Assembly: GCA_910584865.1 (NCBI GenBank)
Contig: CAJUCE010000007.1
Location: 138,601 to 155,848 of the forward strand
DNA: 17,248 nt
Direction of reading: 5' to 3'
DNA from: an uncultured Acetatifactor sp.
GTDB lineage: Bacteria > Bacillota > Clostridia > Lachnospirales > Lachnospiraceae
Below are positions 7,411 to 14,618 of the stretch, in pieces; position 1 is the stretch's first letter, and each line of letters begins with the position of its first letter. The position numbers were made by a program, and so were the translations under genes. Under the pieces are notes generated by a model. The model saw only the letters and a program-made list of their open reading frames with translations. It had not been told where the DNA came from and searched no databases.

Positions 7411-8247
7411 GTGCGGGTTTACGGAGGTTCCTGCGGTGATCTCGGAAATATGGGAAACATAGGACGTTATTTTAAGCTCATAGGCGTTTTTGCCAAATAT
7501 TCACTCATGTCCGCTCTGGAATACCGCATTAATTTTATAACGGGTATGACGGTGGAGATGGGATGGATGATTATCAAGCTGCTGTATGTGGCGATTATCT
7601 ATAAGGCGGGGACGAGTATCGGGATCCTGACGCCGGACCATATCCTGCTGTTTATCGGCACCTATGTGTTGATGACAGGTATTTATATGCTGTATTTCGG
7701 TAATTTCTGCTCGATTCCGGGGATGGTGCAGCAGGGGGAGCTGGATCTGTACCTGGTAAAGCCCGTGTCCCTGCAGTTTCTCGTAACCATGCGGCGGCTC
7801 GAGTTTGCGTATCTACTGCCGAACCTGGCGGCAGGGGTGTCTATGATCATGACAGGATGGAGCCTGGCCGGGCTTCCGGTTAATGCATTGTCCATCGCGG
7901 GATTCCTATTCTATCTGATCTGCGGATGCCTGCTGACCTACAGCCTGTTCCTGCTGCCCTATATCCTGGGATTCTGGATTATTTCCGTGGGAGGGATCTC
8001 GGATATCAGCAATGCGCTGTGGGATTTCAACAACATGCCCTCCATGATCTACGGGAAATGGTTTCGGCGCATCGGAACTTATATTCTGCCGGTTTTCGTG
8101 ATCACGAATTTTCCGGGACTGTTTCTGATGGGGGAACTGTCAGCCTTCGCCTGTGTCTGGGGAGCGGTGGCGCCGGTGCTGTTCTTCGCACTGTCCCGTA
8201 CTCTGTGGAAGATTTCGCTGAAGAGGTACAGCAGCGCCAGCTCCTGA
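7411..8247 (+). CDS. ABC-2 type exporter, permease subunit 2 (COG3694-like)
   Basis: The 278-residue membrane protein has about six hydrophobic segments and the family hallmark YSLMSALEYRINFITGM near the N-terminus, followed by QQGELDLYLVKPVSLQFLV. It is the partner of the permease encoded at 5890 and the ATPase at 4847. The GTG at 7411 lies 3 nt after the acetyltransferase stop, with GGGAG just upstream, which suggests translational coupling. An ATG at 7450 would shorten the protein by 13 residues and fits the family length better, but GGAGG (7423-7427) lies about 22 nt from it, too far. The start is therefore uncertain between these two. Confidence 0.88.
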   Translation: MRVYGGSCGDLGNMGNIGRYFKLIGVFAKYSLMSALEYRINFITGMTVEMGWMIIKLLYVAIIYKAGTSIGILTPDHILLFIGTYVLMTGIYMLYFGNFCSIPGMVQQGELDLYLVKPVSLQFLVTMRRLEFAYLLPNLAAGVSMIMTGWSLAGLPVNALSIAGFLFYLICGCLLTYSLFLLPYILGFWIISVGGISDISNALWDFNNMPSMIYGKWFRRIGTYILPVFVITNFPGLFLMGELSAFACVWGAVAPVLFFALSRTLWKISLKRYSSASS

Positions 8248-8385
8248 CGGGGCTTTTGTCCGACGGGATTCCATGTCCCTGATCCGGATAAGCCGGAACC
8301 AAAGTTTTGGCAGTTACTGTTCACTCGGTGCCGCCGCGAGGCGTTTTTGGGCGCATTTTCCACGAAAATCTGAGACTGTGGGCGC

Positions 8386-8412
8386 CAAAACGGGCTTTCC
8401 TTGCCCGTTTTG
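8386..8412 (+). terminator. Probable terminator of the exporter operon
   Basis: CAAAACGGGC (8386-8395) and GCCCGTTTTG (8403-8412) form a perfect 10-bp stem with a 7-nt loop. The A tract/GC core/T tract order is terminator-like in both directions, although the T tract is only four bases and is followed by TGTG. It lies 139 nt after the last exporter gene, within a gene-free stretch of about 410 nt (8248-8659). Apart from this hairpin and the promoter at 8495, nothing else was recognised there. Confidence 0.5.
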
Positions 8413-8494
8413 TGTGCATTATGCTGCTGTGAATGGCGAAGCCGTGGAAAGCAACTTTTGGCACAATATTTTGTCGGTCTATGTGGCGGTAGAG

Positions 8495-8524
8495 TTGTCT
8501 TTTCCGGGAAGAATGTGTTACAAT
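8495..8524 (+). promoter_or_regulatory. Probable promoter of the GH20 gene
   Basis: A -35 box TTGTCT (8495-8500), an 18-nt spacer and a -10 box TACAAT (8519-8524) preceded by TGT, which gives an extended -10. The transcript would start near 8531, about 130 nt before the ATG. A second AT-rich stretch with TTGACA (8606) and TATAAA lies closer to the gene, but its boxes are wrongly spaced relative to each other. Confidence 0.5.
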
Positions 8525-8659
8525 GGCTTTGCCGGATGAAACTGCAGGCGATGGGTAGGGCGGAAGTTATACTTGCCATCTGTTGTAGGCTACTGCAGCT
8601 TTTATTGACATGTAGTATAAAATTGACGAAGCAGGCGAAATGAAAGGAGAAACGGGAAG

Positions 8660-10300
8660 ATGGATAGTATATGCAAGGAAAACGGTTTCAGGAGATTCGG
8701 AACCATGCTGGATTGTTCCAGAAACGCAGTAATGACAGTGAAGGCATTGCGCAGATGGATTGATTTGACTGCAGATCTGGGATACAATACACTTCTGCTT
8801 TATATGGAGGACACGTATGAGATCCAGGGAGAGCCCTATTTCGGGTATATGCGGGGAAGGTATACCCGGGAAGAATTAAAAGAGCTGGACCGTTATGCCC
8901 GCTCCAAAGGGATGGAGCTGATCCCCTGTATCCAGACACTGGCTCATCTGAATGCAATTGTCAGGTGGCCTGCCTACCAGGAGCATGTGGATACCGAGGA
9001 CATTCTTCTGGCGGGGGACGAAGCCGTTTACGGGCTGATTGACAAAATGTTTCAAACCCTCTCTCAGTGCTTTACCACGAAAGTAATCAATATCGGCATG
9101 GATGAAGCGCATATGATCGGCAGGGGAAAGTATTATGATCTGCACGGCGACAGAAACAGGACGCAGATTCTGGTGGAGCATGTAAACCGGGTGGCGGAGA
9201 TCGGAAGGAAATACGGATTTACTCTGGCCATGTGGTCCGACATGTTTTTCCGGCTGGCAGCAGGGGGAGAATATTATGTACAGAATGCCGGGATTGACGA
9301 GAAAATAAAAAAGCAGATTCCCGACAATGTGGAGCTGATTTACTGGGATTACTACACGGCAAAGAAGGAGCGCTATGACGGGATGCTTTCCGCCCATAAG
9401 AAACTCAAGGAGGGGACCTGGTTTGCCGGCGGCCTGTGGACCTGGACAGGATTCGCACCCCATAACGGCTATAGCATGAAGTGCACGGAGACCGCCCTTG
9501 CCAGCTGCAGCGAACAGGGTGTTAAGGATGTGTTCCTGACCATGTGGGGAGACAACGGAGGAGAGTGCTCAAGGTTTGCCCTGCTGCCTGCGCTGTTCTA
9601 CAGTGCAGAATTGGCCAGGGGAAACAGCGATATGGCGGATATCAAGGAAAAGTTCGGGAAAAAATACGGTATTTCCTTCGATGATTTCATGCTGTTGGAT
9701 CTGCCCGATACGCCGGGGAGCGCGGATGACCATATCTGTGATGCCGAGAAATATCTTCTATATAATGATTGTTTTACCGGGCTTCTGGATACCACCCTGG
9801 CAGGAGGAGAGGGCGGGAAATATGCGGCCTGCGCCCGGCGGCTGGAAGAGGCCGGGACGGAAGGGGAGTGGCAGCACCTTTTCGATACACAGAAGGCTCT
9901 GTGCGAAGTGCTGGCAGTGAAGGCGGAGCTTGGTGCCAGGACGCGTGAGGTTTATGTGGCCGTGAAGGAAAACGGGGAGGGCAGGGCCAGGCTGGAGAGC
10001 CTGTTGTCCGATTACAGGGAAGTTTTGGCCAGGCTGGAACGCTTTTACCGGGTGTACCGGATGCAGTGGTTTGCGGAAAATAAGCCCCATGGCTTCGATG
10101 TGCAGGATATCCGCCTGGGTGGACTGATCAGAAGGGTGAAAAGCTGCCTGGACCGCCTGGAGGAACTGTATCGGGGAAGCATAAGCGTGATTGAGGAGCT
10201 GGAAGAGGAGCAGTTGGATATTCGGGGGCTGGATGGCCAGACAGGAGAACCTATGTGCTTCAACAGCTGGGGGATGACATCTACGGCGAACGTGCTTTAG
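8660..10300 (+). CDS. Cytoplasmic GH20 beta-N-acetylhexosaminidase / exo-beta-glucosaminidase (GcnA-like)
   Basis: The 546-residue protein has no signal peptide. Its first 350 residues read as a TIM barrel of the GcnA-like GH20 type. LGYNTLLLYMEDTYE (40-54) and the Asp-Glu pair in INIGMDEAH (Asp148, Glu149) are the catalytic hallmark: Asp positions the substrate N-acetyl group and Glu is the acid/base. WTWTGFAPH and FLTMWGDNGGECS supply the aromatic and polar residues expected around the sugar site. Residues from about 370 to 546 are mostly helical and charged, as in the C-terminal part of GcnA relatives. It likely splits GlcNAc or GalNAc from imported oligosaccharides. The start follows AAAGGAG with about 10 nt spacing. 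It is monocistronic as far as can be seen, with no PTS or ABC sugar importer beside it. Exact sugar specificity cannot be read. Confidence 0.88.
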   Translation: MDSICKENGFRRFGTMLDCSRNAVMTVKALRRWIDLTADLGYNTLLLYMEDTYEIQGEPYFGYMRGRYTREELKELDRYARSKGMELIPCIQTLAHLNAIVRWPAYQEHVDTEDILLAGDEAVYGLIDKMFQTLSQCFTTKVINIGMDEAHMIGRGKYYDLHGDRNRTQILVEHVNRVAEIGRKYGFTLAMWSDMFFRLAAGGEYYVQNAGIDEKIKKQIPDNVELIYWDYYTAKKERYDGMLSAHKKLKEGTWFAGGLWTWTGFAPHNGYSMKCTETALASCSEQGVKDVFLTMWGDNGGECSRFALLPALFYSAELARGNSDMADIKEKFGKKYGISFDDFMLLDLPDTPGSADDHICDAEKYLLYNDCFTGLLDTTLAGGEGGKYAACARRLEEAGTEGEWQHLFDTQKALCEVLAVKAELGARTREVYVAVKENGEGRARLESLLSDYREVLARLERFYRVYRMQWFAENKPHGFDVQDIRLGGLIRRVKSCLDRLEELYRGSISVIEELEEEQLDIRGLDGQTGEPMCFNSWGMTSTANVL

Positions 10301-10438
10301 TCCGGCAGGAATGCGTTCCGGTGCGCGGAAGAATTGCCGGCCCTGCATTTGGACAGGAATTTTTCTGCTGTTATGGGCATTGGGGGGCAGTTCCCAAGCC
10401 TGTATCCGTTCAAAAGAGTTGATATGCAATGCTCTATG

Positions 10439-10486
10439 ATCCGGATAGCTCTGCAGCTCTACGAGAGAAGGCAGCACTATCCGGAT
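10439..10486. repeat. Inverted pair of 10-bp arms built on ATCCGGAT
   Basis: ATCCGGATAG (10439-10448) and CTATCCGGAT (10477-10486) are perfect inverted copies 28 nt apart, and each arm contains the self-complementary octamer ATCCGGAT. It lies in the 256-nt gap between the GH20 gene and the converging ABC-F gene. It could be a hairpin terminator without a U tract, or a paired protein-binding site. Nothing else was recognised in this gap. Confidence 0.4.
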
Positions 10487-10556
10487 TTCTAATAGGAGGA
10501 CGGGAACCGAACGGATTTCAGCGGCGAAAGGTTTGCACATTGGCCGGGACGTCGGC

Positions 10557-12290
10557 TCAGAGGGCGGTCTCCGGAACCGGAATCAGCCCATCGCGCCCCA
10601 GTTCAAGCACCCGGTCACAAACTTCCCGAATGTATTTCCTGTCATGGGAGACACTGATGATTGCGCCGGGGAAATCCTGCAGCAGCGCTCTGACCACCGG
10701 CCCCGACAGGGGAGAAAAGTTTCGGGTAGGTTCGTCCAGAATCAGCACATTCCGGTGTTCCATACTCATTTTCAGCAGCAGGAGCTTGGCCTTCTGGCCG
10801 CCGGAGAGATCCCGGATGGCATGATCCATTTCCTGCACCGTATATTTCATGCTGCCCAGATAGGTACGGATTTTGGTGAGTTCTTCTTTGGTCAGGGCTC
10901 TGGGGCGGCCTTGTCGGGGCATTGGACTGTCCGCTAGTTGAGGTTTGCTGAGGAATGCCGCATATGGAGCAGGCGAGTGCGGGTCTGCCTTCTCAGGGGC
11001 AGTGGCATCATACACAGCTGCCGCATATGGTTCGGGTGAGGTCTCCGGTGACGCAGCACCATGTTCCGGCAGCTGCCATTCCCAGGTCTGGGATAAATAC
11101 GCTACAGGCGTTTTGTCCAGATCCAGGAGTTCCTCGTAATTCTGCGGCATATAAGCGGCGCGGATGTCTGTCCGCTCCAAAAGCTGCCCGGCGATGAGAC
11201 GCAGGAGCGTGGTTTTGCCGGCGCCGTTTTTTCCGATGATGCATATCTTCTCGGAACCTTTGACCTGGATCCGGATGTCATGGGCCAGCTCACGCCTGCC
11301 TGCGGTTAGCAGAGGGAGGTCATAGTCGATGACCCATTTCCCGGCAGGGATGCCCTCGCCCCGGGCAAAACGGAAGAAGATGGCTTCCTCTATATCCGGC
11401 CGCCGGGTCATATTTTCGGCCTGCTTTTCAAAGCGGCGCTCCATGGATTTAACTGCATGCATTTTCTTTTTCAGAAGTCTGGCCCCTCCGGGATTCTGCC
11501 TGGAGATAACGGCCTGCTGGTGTTCTACTTTGTCATGGATTTTCCGAAATTTTTCCTGCTGTTTTTCATAGGCAGCCTTCTCCTCCTGGGCCAGACGGGT
11601 CTGCCGGTCGATACTTTTCTGACGAAGCTCCACATATTCCTGATAACCGGTCCGAAATACGGTGCACTGGCTCTGAGTCTTGCGCTTTAACTGTTCCATG
11701 TGGAGAATCATATTGGCGGTATGTTCCAAAAGCGTCTCGTCATGGGAGATATAGAGCACCGGAAAAGGACATTCGTTTATAAAAGTCTCCAGCCATTTCA
11801 GGGTTTCAATGTCGATATCGTTGGAAGGTTCGTCTAACAGGAACAGATCAGGATGCATGACCATAATCCGGATCAGCTGGATTTTGATCTTTTCCCCTCC
11901 CGACAGCTGCGCCATCCGGCTATCGCTGTACAGCAAATCGGTACAGATGCCCAGCTTGCCGGCCATGGAAGCCAGTTCCCGGTAATCCGTTTCCAGAAAG
12001 GCAGGCTCTTCGCTTAAAAAAGTGTAGATATCCTTTTGCCGATCCATGACGGAGAGCTCCTGGGGGAGATAACCGCACACAGTATGATTTTTCAGAATTT
12101 CACCGTGATATTCCGCATAATCCTCTACAAGGATCGGATCGTACAGGAGTTTCAGGAGTGTGGATTTGCCGTTTCCTTCCTCCCCGATGACGGCAGCCCG
12201 GTCACCGTCGTTTAAGGTAAAGGAAAGGTCCGAAACAAGGGGACGCAGATCCTTTTTGTGGTAGATAGTTAAATTTTTTACTTGTAACAT
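10557..12290 (-). CDS. ABC-F family ATPase, probable ribosome-protection (antibiotic resistance) protein
   Basis: The 577-residue protein has two ATPase domains and no membrane segments, as in ABC-F translation factors. Domain 1: Walker A GEEGNGKST (36-44), signature LSGGEK (129-134), Walker B LFLLDEP with Glu154. A charged helical linker (about 200-300), the part that in this family reaches the ribosomal peptidyl-transferase region, follows. Domain 2: Walker A GKNGAGKTT (353-361), signature LSGGQK (495-500), LILDEPT with Glu520. After the second Walker B it reads RNFSPLSG instead of NHLD, a variant I associate with a Vga-like group in Firmicutes. Residues about 402-465 are a Pro/Ala-rich insertion. 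GAGGT precedes the ATG by 4 nt. The leader carries an attenuator with a tiny upstream ORF, as in vmlR- and lmo0919-type genes, supporting a drug-inducible protection role. The drug class is unknown. Confidence 0.9.
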   Translation of the reverse strand: MLQVKNLTIYHKKDLRPLVSDLSFTLNDGDRAAVIGEEGNGKSTLLKLLYDPILVEDYAEYHGEILKNHTVCGYLPQELSVMDRQKDIYTFLSEEPAFLETDYRELASMAGKLGICTDLLYSDSRMAQLSGGEKIKIQLIRIMVMHPDLFLLDEPSNDIDIETLKWLETFINECPFPVLYISHDETLLEHTANMILHMEQLKRKTQSQCTVFRTGYQEYVELRQKSIDRQTRLAQEEKAAYEKQQEKFRKIHDKVEHQQAVISRQNPGGARLLKKKMHAVKSMERRFEKQAENMTRRPDIEEAIFFRFARGEGIPAGKWVIDYDLPLLTAGRRELAHDIRIQVKGSEKICIIGKNGAGKTTLLRLIAGQLLERTDIRAAYMPQNYEELLDLDKTPVAYLSQTWEWQLPEHGAASPETSPEPYAAAVYDATAPEKADPHSPAPYAAFLSKPQLADSPMPRQGRPRALTKEELTKIRTYLGSMKYTVQEMDHAIRDLSGGQKAKLLLLKMSMEHRNVLILDEPTRNFSPLSGPVVRALLQDFPGAIISVSHDRKYIREVCDRVLELGRDGLIPVPETAL

Positions 12291-12320
12291 AGATACCTCA
12301 TATTTCAGTGTTGTTTTCAG

Positions 12321-12440
12321 CTACAGTGCGCGTGGCCCCTCATGCCATTTCCATTCCAGGGCTTCAATGCCGATGCCGTTGGAAGGAGCGTCTGACAGGA
12401 ACAGATCAGGCAGATTTCCCATTGCGGGCCTGCGCGGCAT
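12321..12440 (-). pseudogene. Relic of an ABC-F Walker B region inside the ABC-F leader
   Basis: On the minus strand a 39-codon open frame runs from an ATG at 12440, directly after the attenuator's U tract, to a TAG at 12321. Its centre reads PDLFLSDAPSNGIGIEALEW; the ABC-F protein at residues 147-166 reads PDLFLLDEPSNDIDIETLKW. The DNA of the two stretches is also closely similar. In the relic the catalytic Glu has become Ala and both later Asp residues have become Gly, so it cannot be an ATPase piece. There is no ribosome site. It is best read as a leftover of a second ABC-F copy, or of a recombination event, now forming part of the leader RNA. Confidence 0.7.
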
Positions 12441-12474
12441 AAAAAAGCTTCCGGCTATATGTGTAACCGAAAGC
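12441..12474 (-). terminator. Intrinsic terminator (attenuator) in the ABC-F leader
   Basis: Read on the minus strand, GCTTTCGGTTA (12474-12464) pairs with TAGCCGGAAGC (12457-12447) over 11 bp, including two G-U pairs. The loop is CACATA, and six T residues (12446-12441) follow. This is a complete intrinsic terminator about 150 nt before the ABC-F start and about 270 nt after the promoter, so it would stop transcription before the gene by default. Confidence 0.85.
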
Positions 12475-12606
12475 AGACTCTGTGTGCATATACTATGTTA
12501 CGGGCTCAACAACCCCTCTTCACAGATGAAGCCAATGCCAGAATTCTATCAACGGTCACACAAAGAACAGGAAACGCAGACGATACCGTCTGCAAAACTC
12601 TCTGTG
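12460..12606 (-). promoter_or_regulatory. Antiterminator and anti-antiterminator pairing in the ABC-F leader
   Basis: On the minus strand, TGTGTGACCG (12562-12553) can pair with CGGTTACACA (12469-12460), the 5' arm of the terminator, over 10 bp with one G-U pair; this would block the terminator. The same region can instead be held by an upstream stem. CACAGAG (12606-12600) pairs with CTTTGTG (12565-12559, one G-U) around a perfect 7-bp hairpin GCAGACG/CGTCTGC (12593-12576). The two folds exclude each other, which is the classic attenuation switch. Folding was done by eye. Confidence 0.6.
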
Positions 12607-12623
12607 CAAATTTTGTTAATAGA

Positions 12624-12635
12624 TTATTTCCGCAT
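12624..12635 (-). CDS. Three-codon leader peptide ORF (Met-Arg-Lys) of the ABC-F attenuator
   Basis: ATG CGG AAA TAA on the minus strand, preceded 4 nt upstream by AAGGAGG (part of AAGGAGGAG, 12646-12638), the strongest Shine-Dalgarno in this region. A ribosome held on this minimal ORF would end some 7-15 nt short of the CACAGAG strand at 12606-12600. It could therefore disturb the anti-antiterminator stem and let the antiterminator form. Very short upstream ORFs of this kind are known before inducible resistance genes. Translation itself is inferred. Confidence 0.6.
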   Translation of the reverse strand: MRK

Positions 12636-12748
12636 TGCTCCTCCTTTTATATTTTGCCGCCGGTCTATGCAGCGGCGGGTGACTTTTCGTGTTAATTGTC
12701 ATTTCATGTTGTATAGAGCCTGTTTGCGAAAATCCCCTTACCTGTTCT

Positions 12749-12777
12749 ACTATATCATATGTGGAGGCAGAGGGCAA
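12749..12777 (-). promoter_or_regulatory. Promoter of the ABC-F leader
   Basis: On the minus strand: -35 TTGCCC (12777-12772), a 17-nt spacer, and -10 TATAGT (12754-12749) preceded by TGA, giving an extended -10. Transcription would start near 12742, about 107 nt before the leader-peptide ATG. A CCGCCG/CGGCGG hairpin forms between promoter and leader peptide (about 12679-12658). Confidence 0.65.
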
Positions 12778-12794
12778 GGGGGATTTTTCTTTAC

Positions 12795-13107
12795 TTGGGA
12801 AAAAAGAGAATCGTTAAAATAGCTGCAGCCCGTATTCTGTCCGAGGGAATGCTTCTCTCCACGGGGACGACGGCCCGGGCGGAGACATTAGGCGCAGGGG
12901 GGAATGGTGTACTGCAGTCGTTGGAGGAAACGGCGGGAAGCCGATACCGGGGGCGGTCAGGAACCGCCTCAGGCGCCGAAGGCAACGCAGTCATCGGTTC
13001 AGCCAAATGCAGCGGCACAACAGCCGGCGGAAGCGACGGATGCCCCTCCGGTAGAGGTGGGACTCCGGTATGCGCACCGGCGTATATGGAATCAGAAGTT
13101 GGCGTAA
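12795..13107 (+). pseudogene. Frameshifted remnant of a secreted protein gene
   Basis: A TTG at 12795 would begin a peptide with a clear signal-peptide plan: basic GKKR, a hydrophobic stretch, then GMLLSTGTTARAE with an Ala-x-Ala cleavage site. About 45 residues in, the sensible reading moves to the next frame. There it continues as a Pro/Gln/Ala-rich linker (GGQEPPQAPKATQSSVQPN and following) and ends in VGLRYAHRRIWNQKLA before a stop at 13105-13107. The switch can be explained by one extra G in the GGGGG run near 12947. The final piece faintly recalls the YRTHVQNxGWQ repeats of clostridial surface proteins. Only about 100 residues remain, so the 3' part of the gene is lost. A promoter was not identified. 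Confidence 0.45.
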
Positions 13108-13227
13108 TGTCCTTCTGAGTCAACAGTGCAGCATTGTTCCGCGTACATTACAAAAGCTTTCGGGAATTCCTCCTTTTTTGCCCAAGACAAAAAAGCAAGG
13201 TCTATAAAGAGAAAAGCAACAGACGGC

Positions 13228-13256
13228 TTGTAACAGAGGGCAGGAAAAGGTATACT
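13228..13256 (+). promoter_or_regulatory. Promoter of nspC
   Basis: -35 TTGTAA (13228-13233), a 17-nt spacer and -10 TATACT (13251-13256). The transcript would start near 13263, upstream of both possible nspC start codons. Confidence 0.65.
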
Positions 13257-13360
13257 TAGATGAAACACTCGGTGAAAAGGAGAGCCTTACAATGAGCGGA
13301 AAAGCTGAAATATCAAAACAGGGATCTATTATTCGCCAATGGCGAGACAAGGAGAGAAGA

Positions 13361-14533
13361 ATGGATTTAAACAGCGTACCTACCCCATGTTATGTTGTGG
13401 ACGAGACTTTGATCGAGAGGAATCTGGAAGTGCTGCGCGGCGTTATGCGGCGGACGGGGGCGAAGATTCTTCTGGCTCAGAAAGCCTTTTCCATGTATGC
13501 GTTATACCCCCTGATCGGGAAATATTTGTGCGGCGCCACGGCCAGCGGACTGTACGAGGCCAGACTGTGCGCGGAGGAGATGCAGAGAGCCTTGGCAGCA
13601 GAGGGCAGAAGAGTGGAGAACCATATTTTTTCTCCGGCCTATCAGGAGAAGGAATTTGAAGAGATATTACGATATTGTGATCATATTGTGTTTAATTCCT
13701 GGAAGCAGGCGGACAAGTTCGGTCCCAGGGCAAAGGCGGCCGGAAAGAGTGTCGGCCTGCGGATAAATCCGGAATGCTCTACCCAGGAGGGACATGCGAT
13801 CTATGATCCTTGTGCGCCGGGATCCAGACTGGGGGTTACCTGTGAAAATTTTGAAAAAGGGCTGGGATGCGGGGAAGGACGGCTTTCCATGTTGGACGGT
13901 CTGCATTTTCATACCCTGTGTGAGCAGAATTCCGACGATCTGGAGAGGACGCTGGATGCGGTGGAAGCGAAATTCGGCAGATATCTGAGGGGCATGAAAT
14001 GGATTAATTTCGGCGGGGGACATCATGTTACCCGGCCGGGTTATGATATTCCAAGGCTGGAGCGGTGCATCAGGCGTTGTCAGGAGCGGTACGGCCTGAC
14101 CGTATATCTGGAGCCGGGAGAGGCGGTGGCGCTGAATGCCGGATTTCTGGTTACCACGGTATTGGAAACCCTGCAAAACGGAAGCGATATTGCTATATTG
14201 GACGCATCTGCCGCATGTCATATGCCGGATGTGCTGGAGATGCCGTATCGGCCGCCGCTGCAGAGAAGCGGTCAGCCGGGGGAGAAGGCATTCACGTATC
14301 GGCTGGGCGGGCCTACCTGTCTGGCGGGGGATATCATAGGGGAGTATTCCTTTGATACGCCGCTGCGGGAAGGAGAGAGGCTGGTATTTGAGGATATGGC
14401 GGTTTATTCTATGGTGAAGAATAATACGTTTAACGGGATGCCGCTGCCTGCCATTGCGCTGCGGAAGAAAGGCGGGGAATGCGTGGTGGTGAGGCAGTTC
14501 GGATATGGGGATTTTAAGGGGCGGCTGTCGTAG
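13361..14533 (+). CDS. nspC: Carboxynorspermidine / carboxyspermidine decarboxylase
   Basis: This PLP-dependent fold-III decarboxylase makes (nor)spermidine from its carboxy precursor, the last step of the alternative polyamine route. In the 390-residue form, Lys41 in LLAQKAFS is the PLP lysine. GLHFHTLCEQ carries a conserved His, GGG (218-220) and EPGEA (251-255) bind the cofactor phosphate, and ASAACHMPDVLEMPYRP and GGPTCLAGD (Cys320) complete the active site. All are intact. I start at 13361 because family homology begins at once (VPTPCYVVDE) and AAGGAG lies just upstream. An in-frame ATG at 13292, also with AGGAG, would add 23 residues without family similarity and cannot be excluded. The usual partner gene, carboxynorspermidine dehydrogenase, is not in this window. 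Confidence 0.92.
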   Translation: MDLNSVPTPCYVVDETLIERNLEVLRGVMRRTGAKILLAQKAFSMYALYPLIGKYLCGATASGLYEARLCAEEMQRALAAEGRRVENHIFSPAYQEKEFEEILRYCDHIVFNSWKQADKFGPRAKAAGKSVGLRINPECSTQEGHAIYDPCAPGSRLGVTCENFEKGLGCGEGRLSMLDGLHFHTLCEQNSDDLERTLDAVEAKFGRYLRGMKWINFGGGHHVTRPGYDIPRLERCIRRCQERYGLTVYLEPGEAVALNAGFLVTTVLETLQNGSDIAILDASAACHMPDVLEMPYRPPLQRSGQPGEKAFTYRLGGPTCLAGDIIGEYSFDTPLREGERLVFEDMAVYSMVKNNTFNGMPLPAIALRKKGGECVVVRQFGYGDFKGRLS

Positions 14534-14565
14534 CGGGTGGACGCCATTTTTTGTTTTCCTTTAAA
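14524..14565 (+). terminator. Weak candidate terminator after nspC
   Basis: GGCG near the nspC stop can pair with CGCC just before an ATTTTTTG tract. The stem is only four sure base pairs with imperfect pairing inside, so this is a weak candidate resting mainly on the T tract. Confidence 0.3.
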
Positions 14566-14618
14566 ATAAAGAGGTATGTGAAAGGGGGATGATCGAATTT
14601 TAAGGAGGAAAACAAAAG

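Noticed and set aside
8603..8622. TTGACA and TATAAA close to the GH20 gene
   Set aside because: The boxes are only about 5 nt apart, so they do not form one promoter; the set at 8495-8524 is better spaced.
9758..10540. Minus-strand open frame over the GH20 3' end and the following gap
   Set aside because: Mostly antisense to conserved GH20 sequence; no ribosome site or motif.
10429..10824. Plus-strand open frame starting before the ABC-F gene end
   Set aside because: Runs antisense through ABC-F coding sequence; the first 40 codons show no recognisable protein features and no ribosome site precedes the ATG.
12367..12822. Plus-strand open frame of 151 codons opposite the ABC-F leader
   Set aside because: It covers the attenuator, leader ORF and promoter on the other strand; it has no ribosome site and its product looks random.
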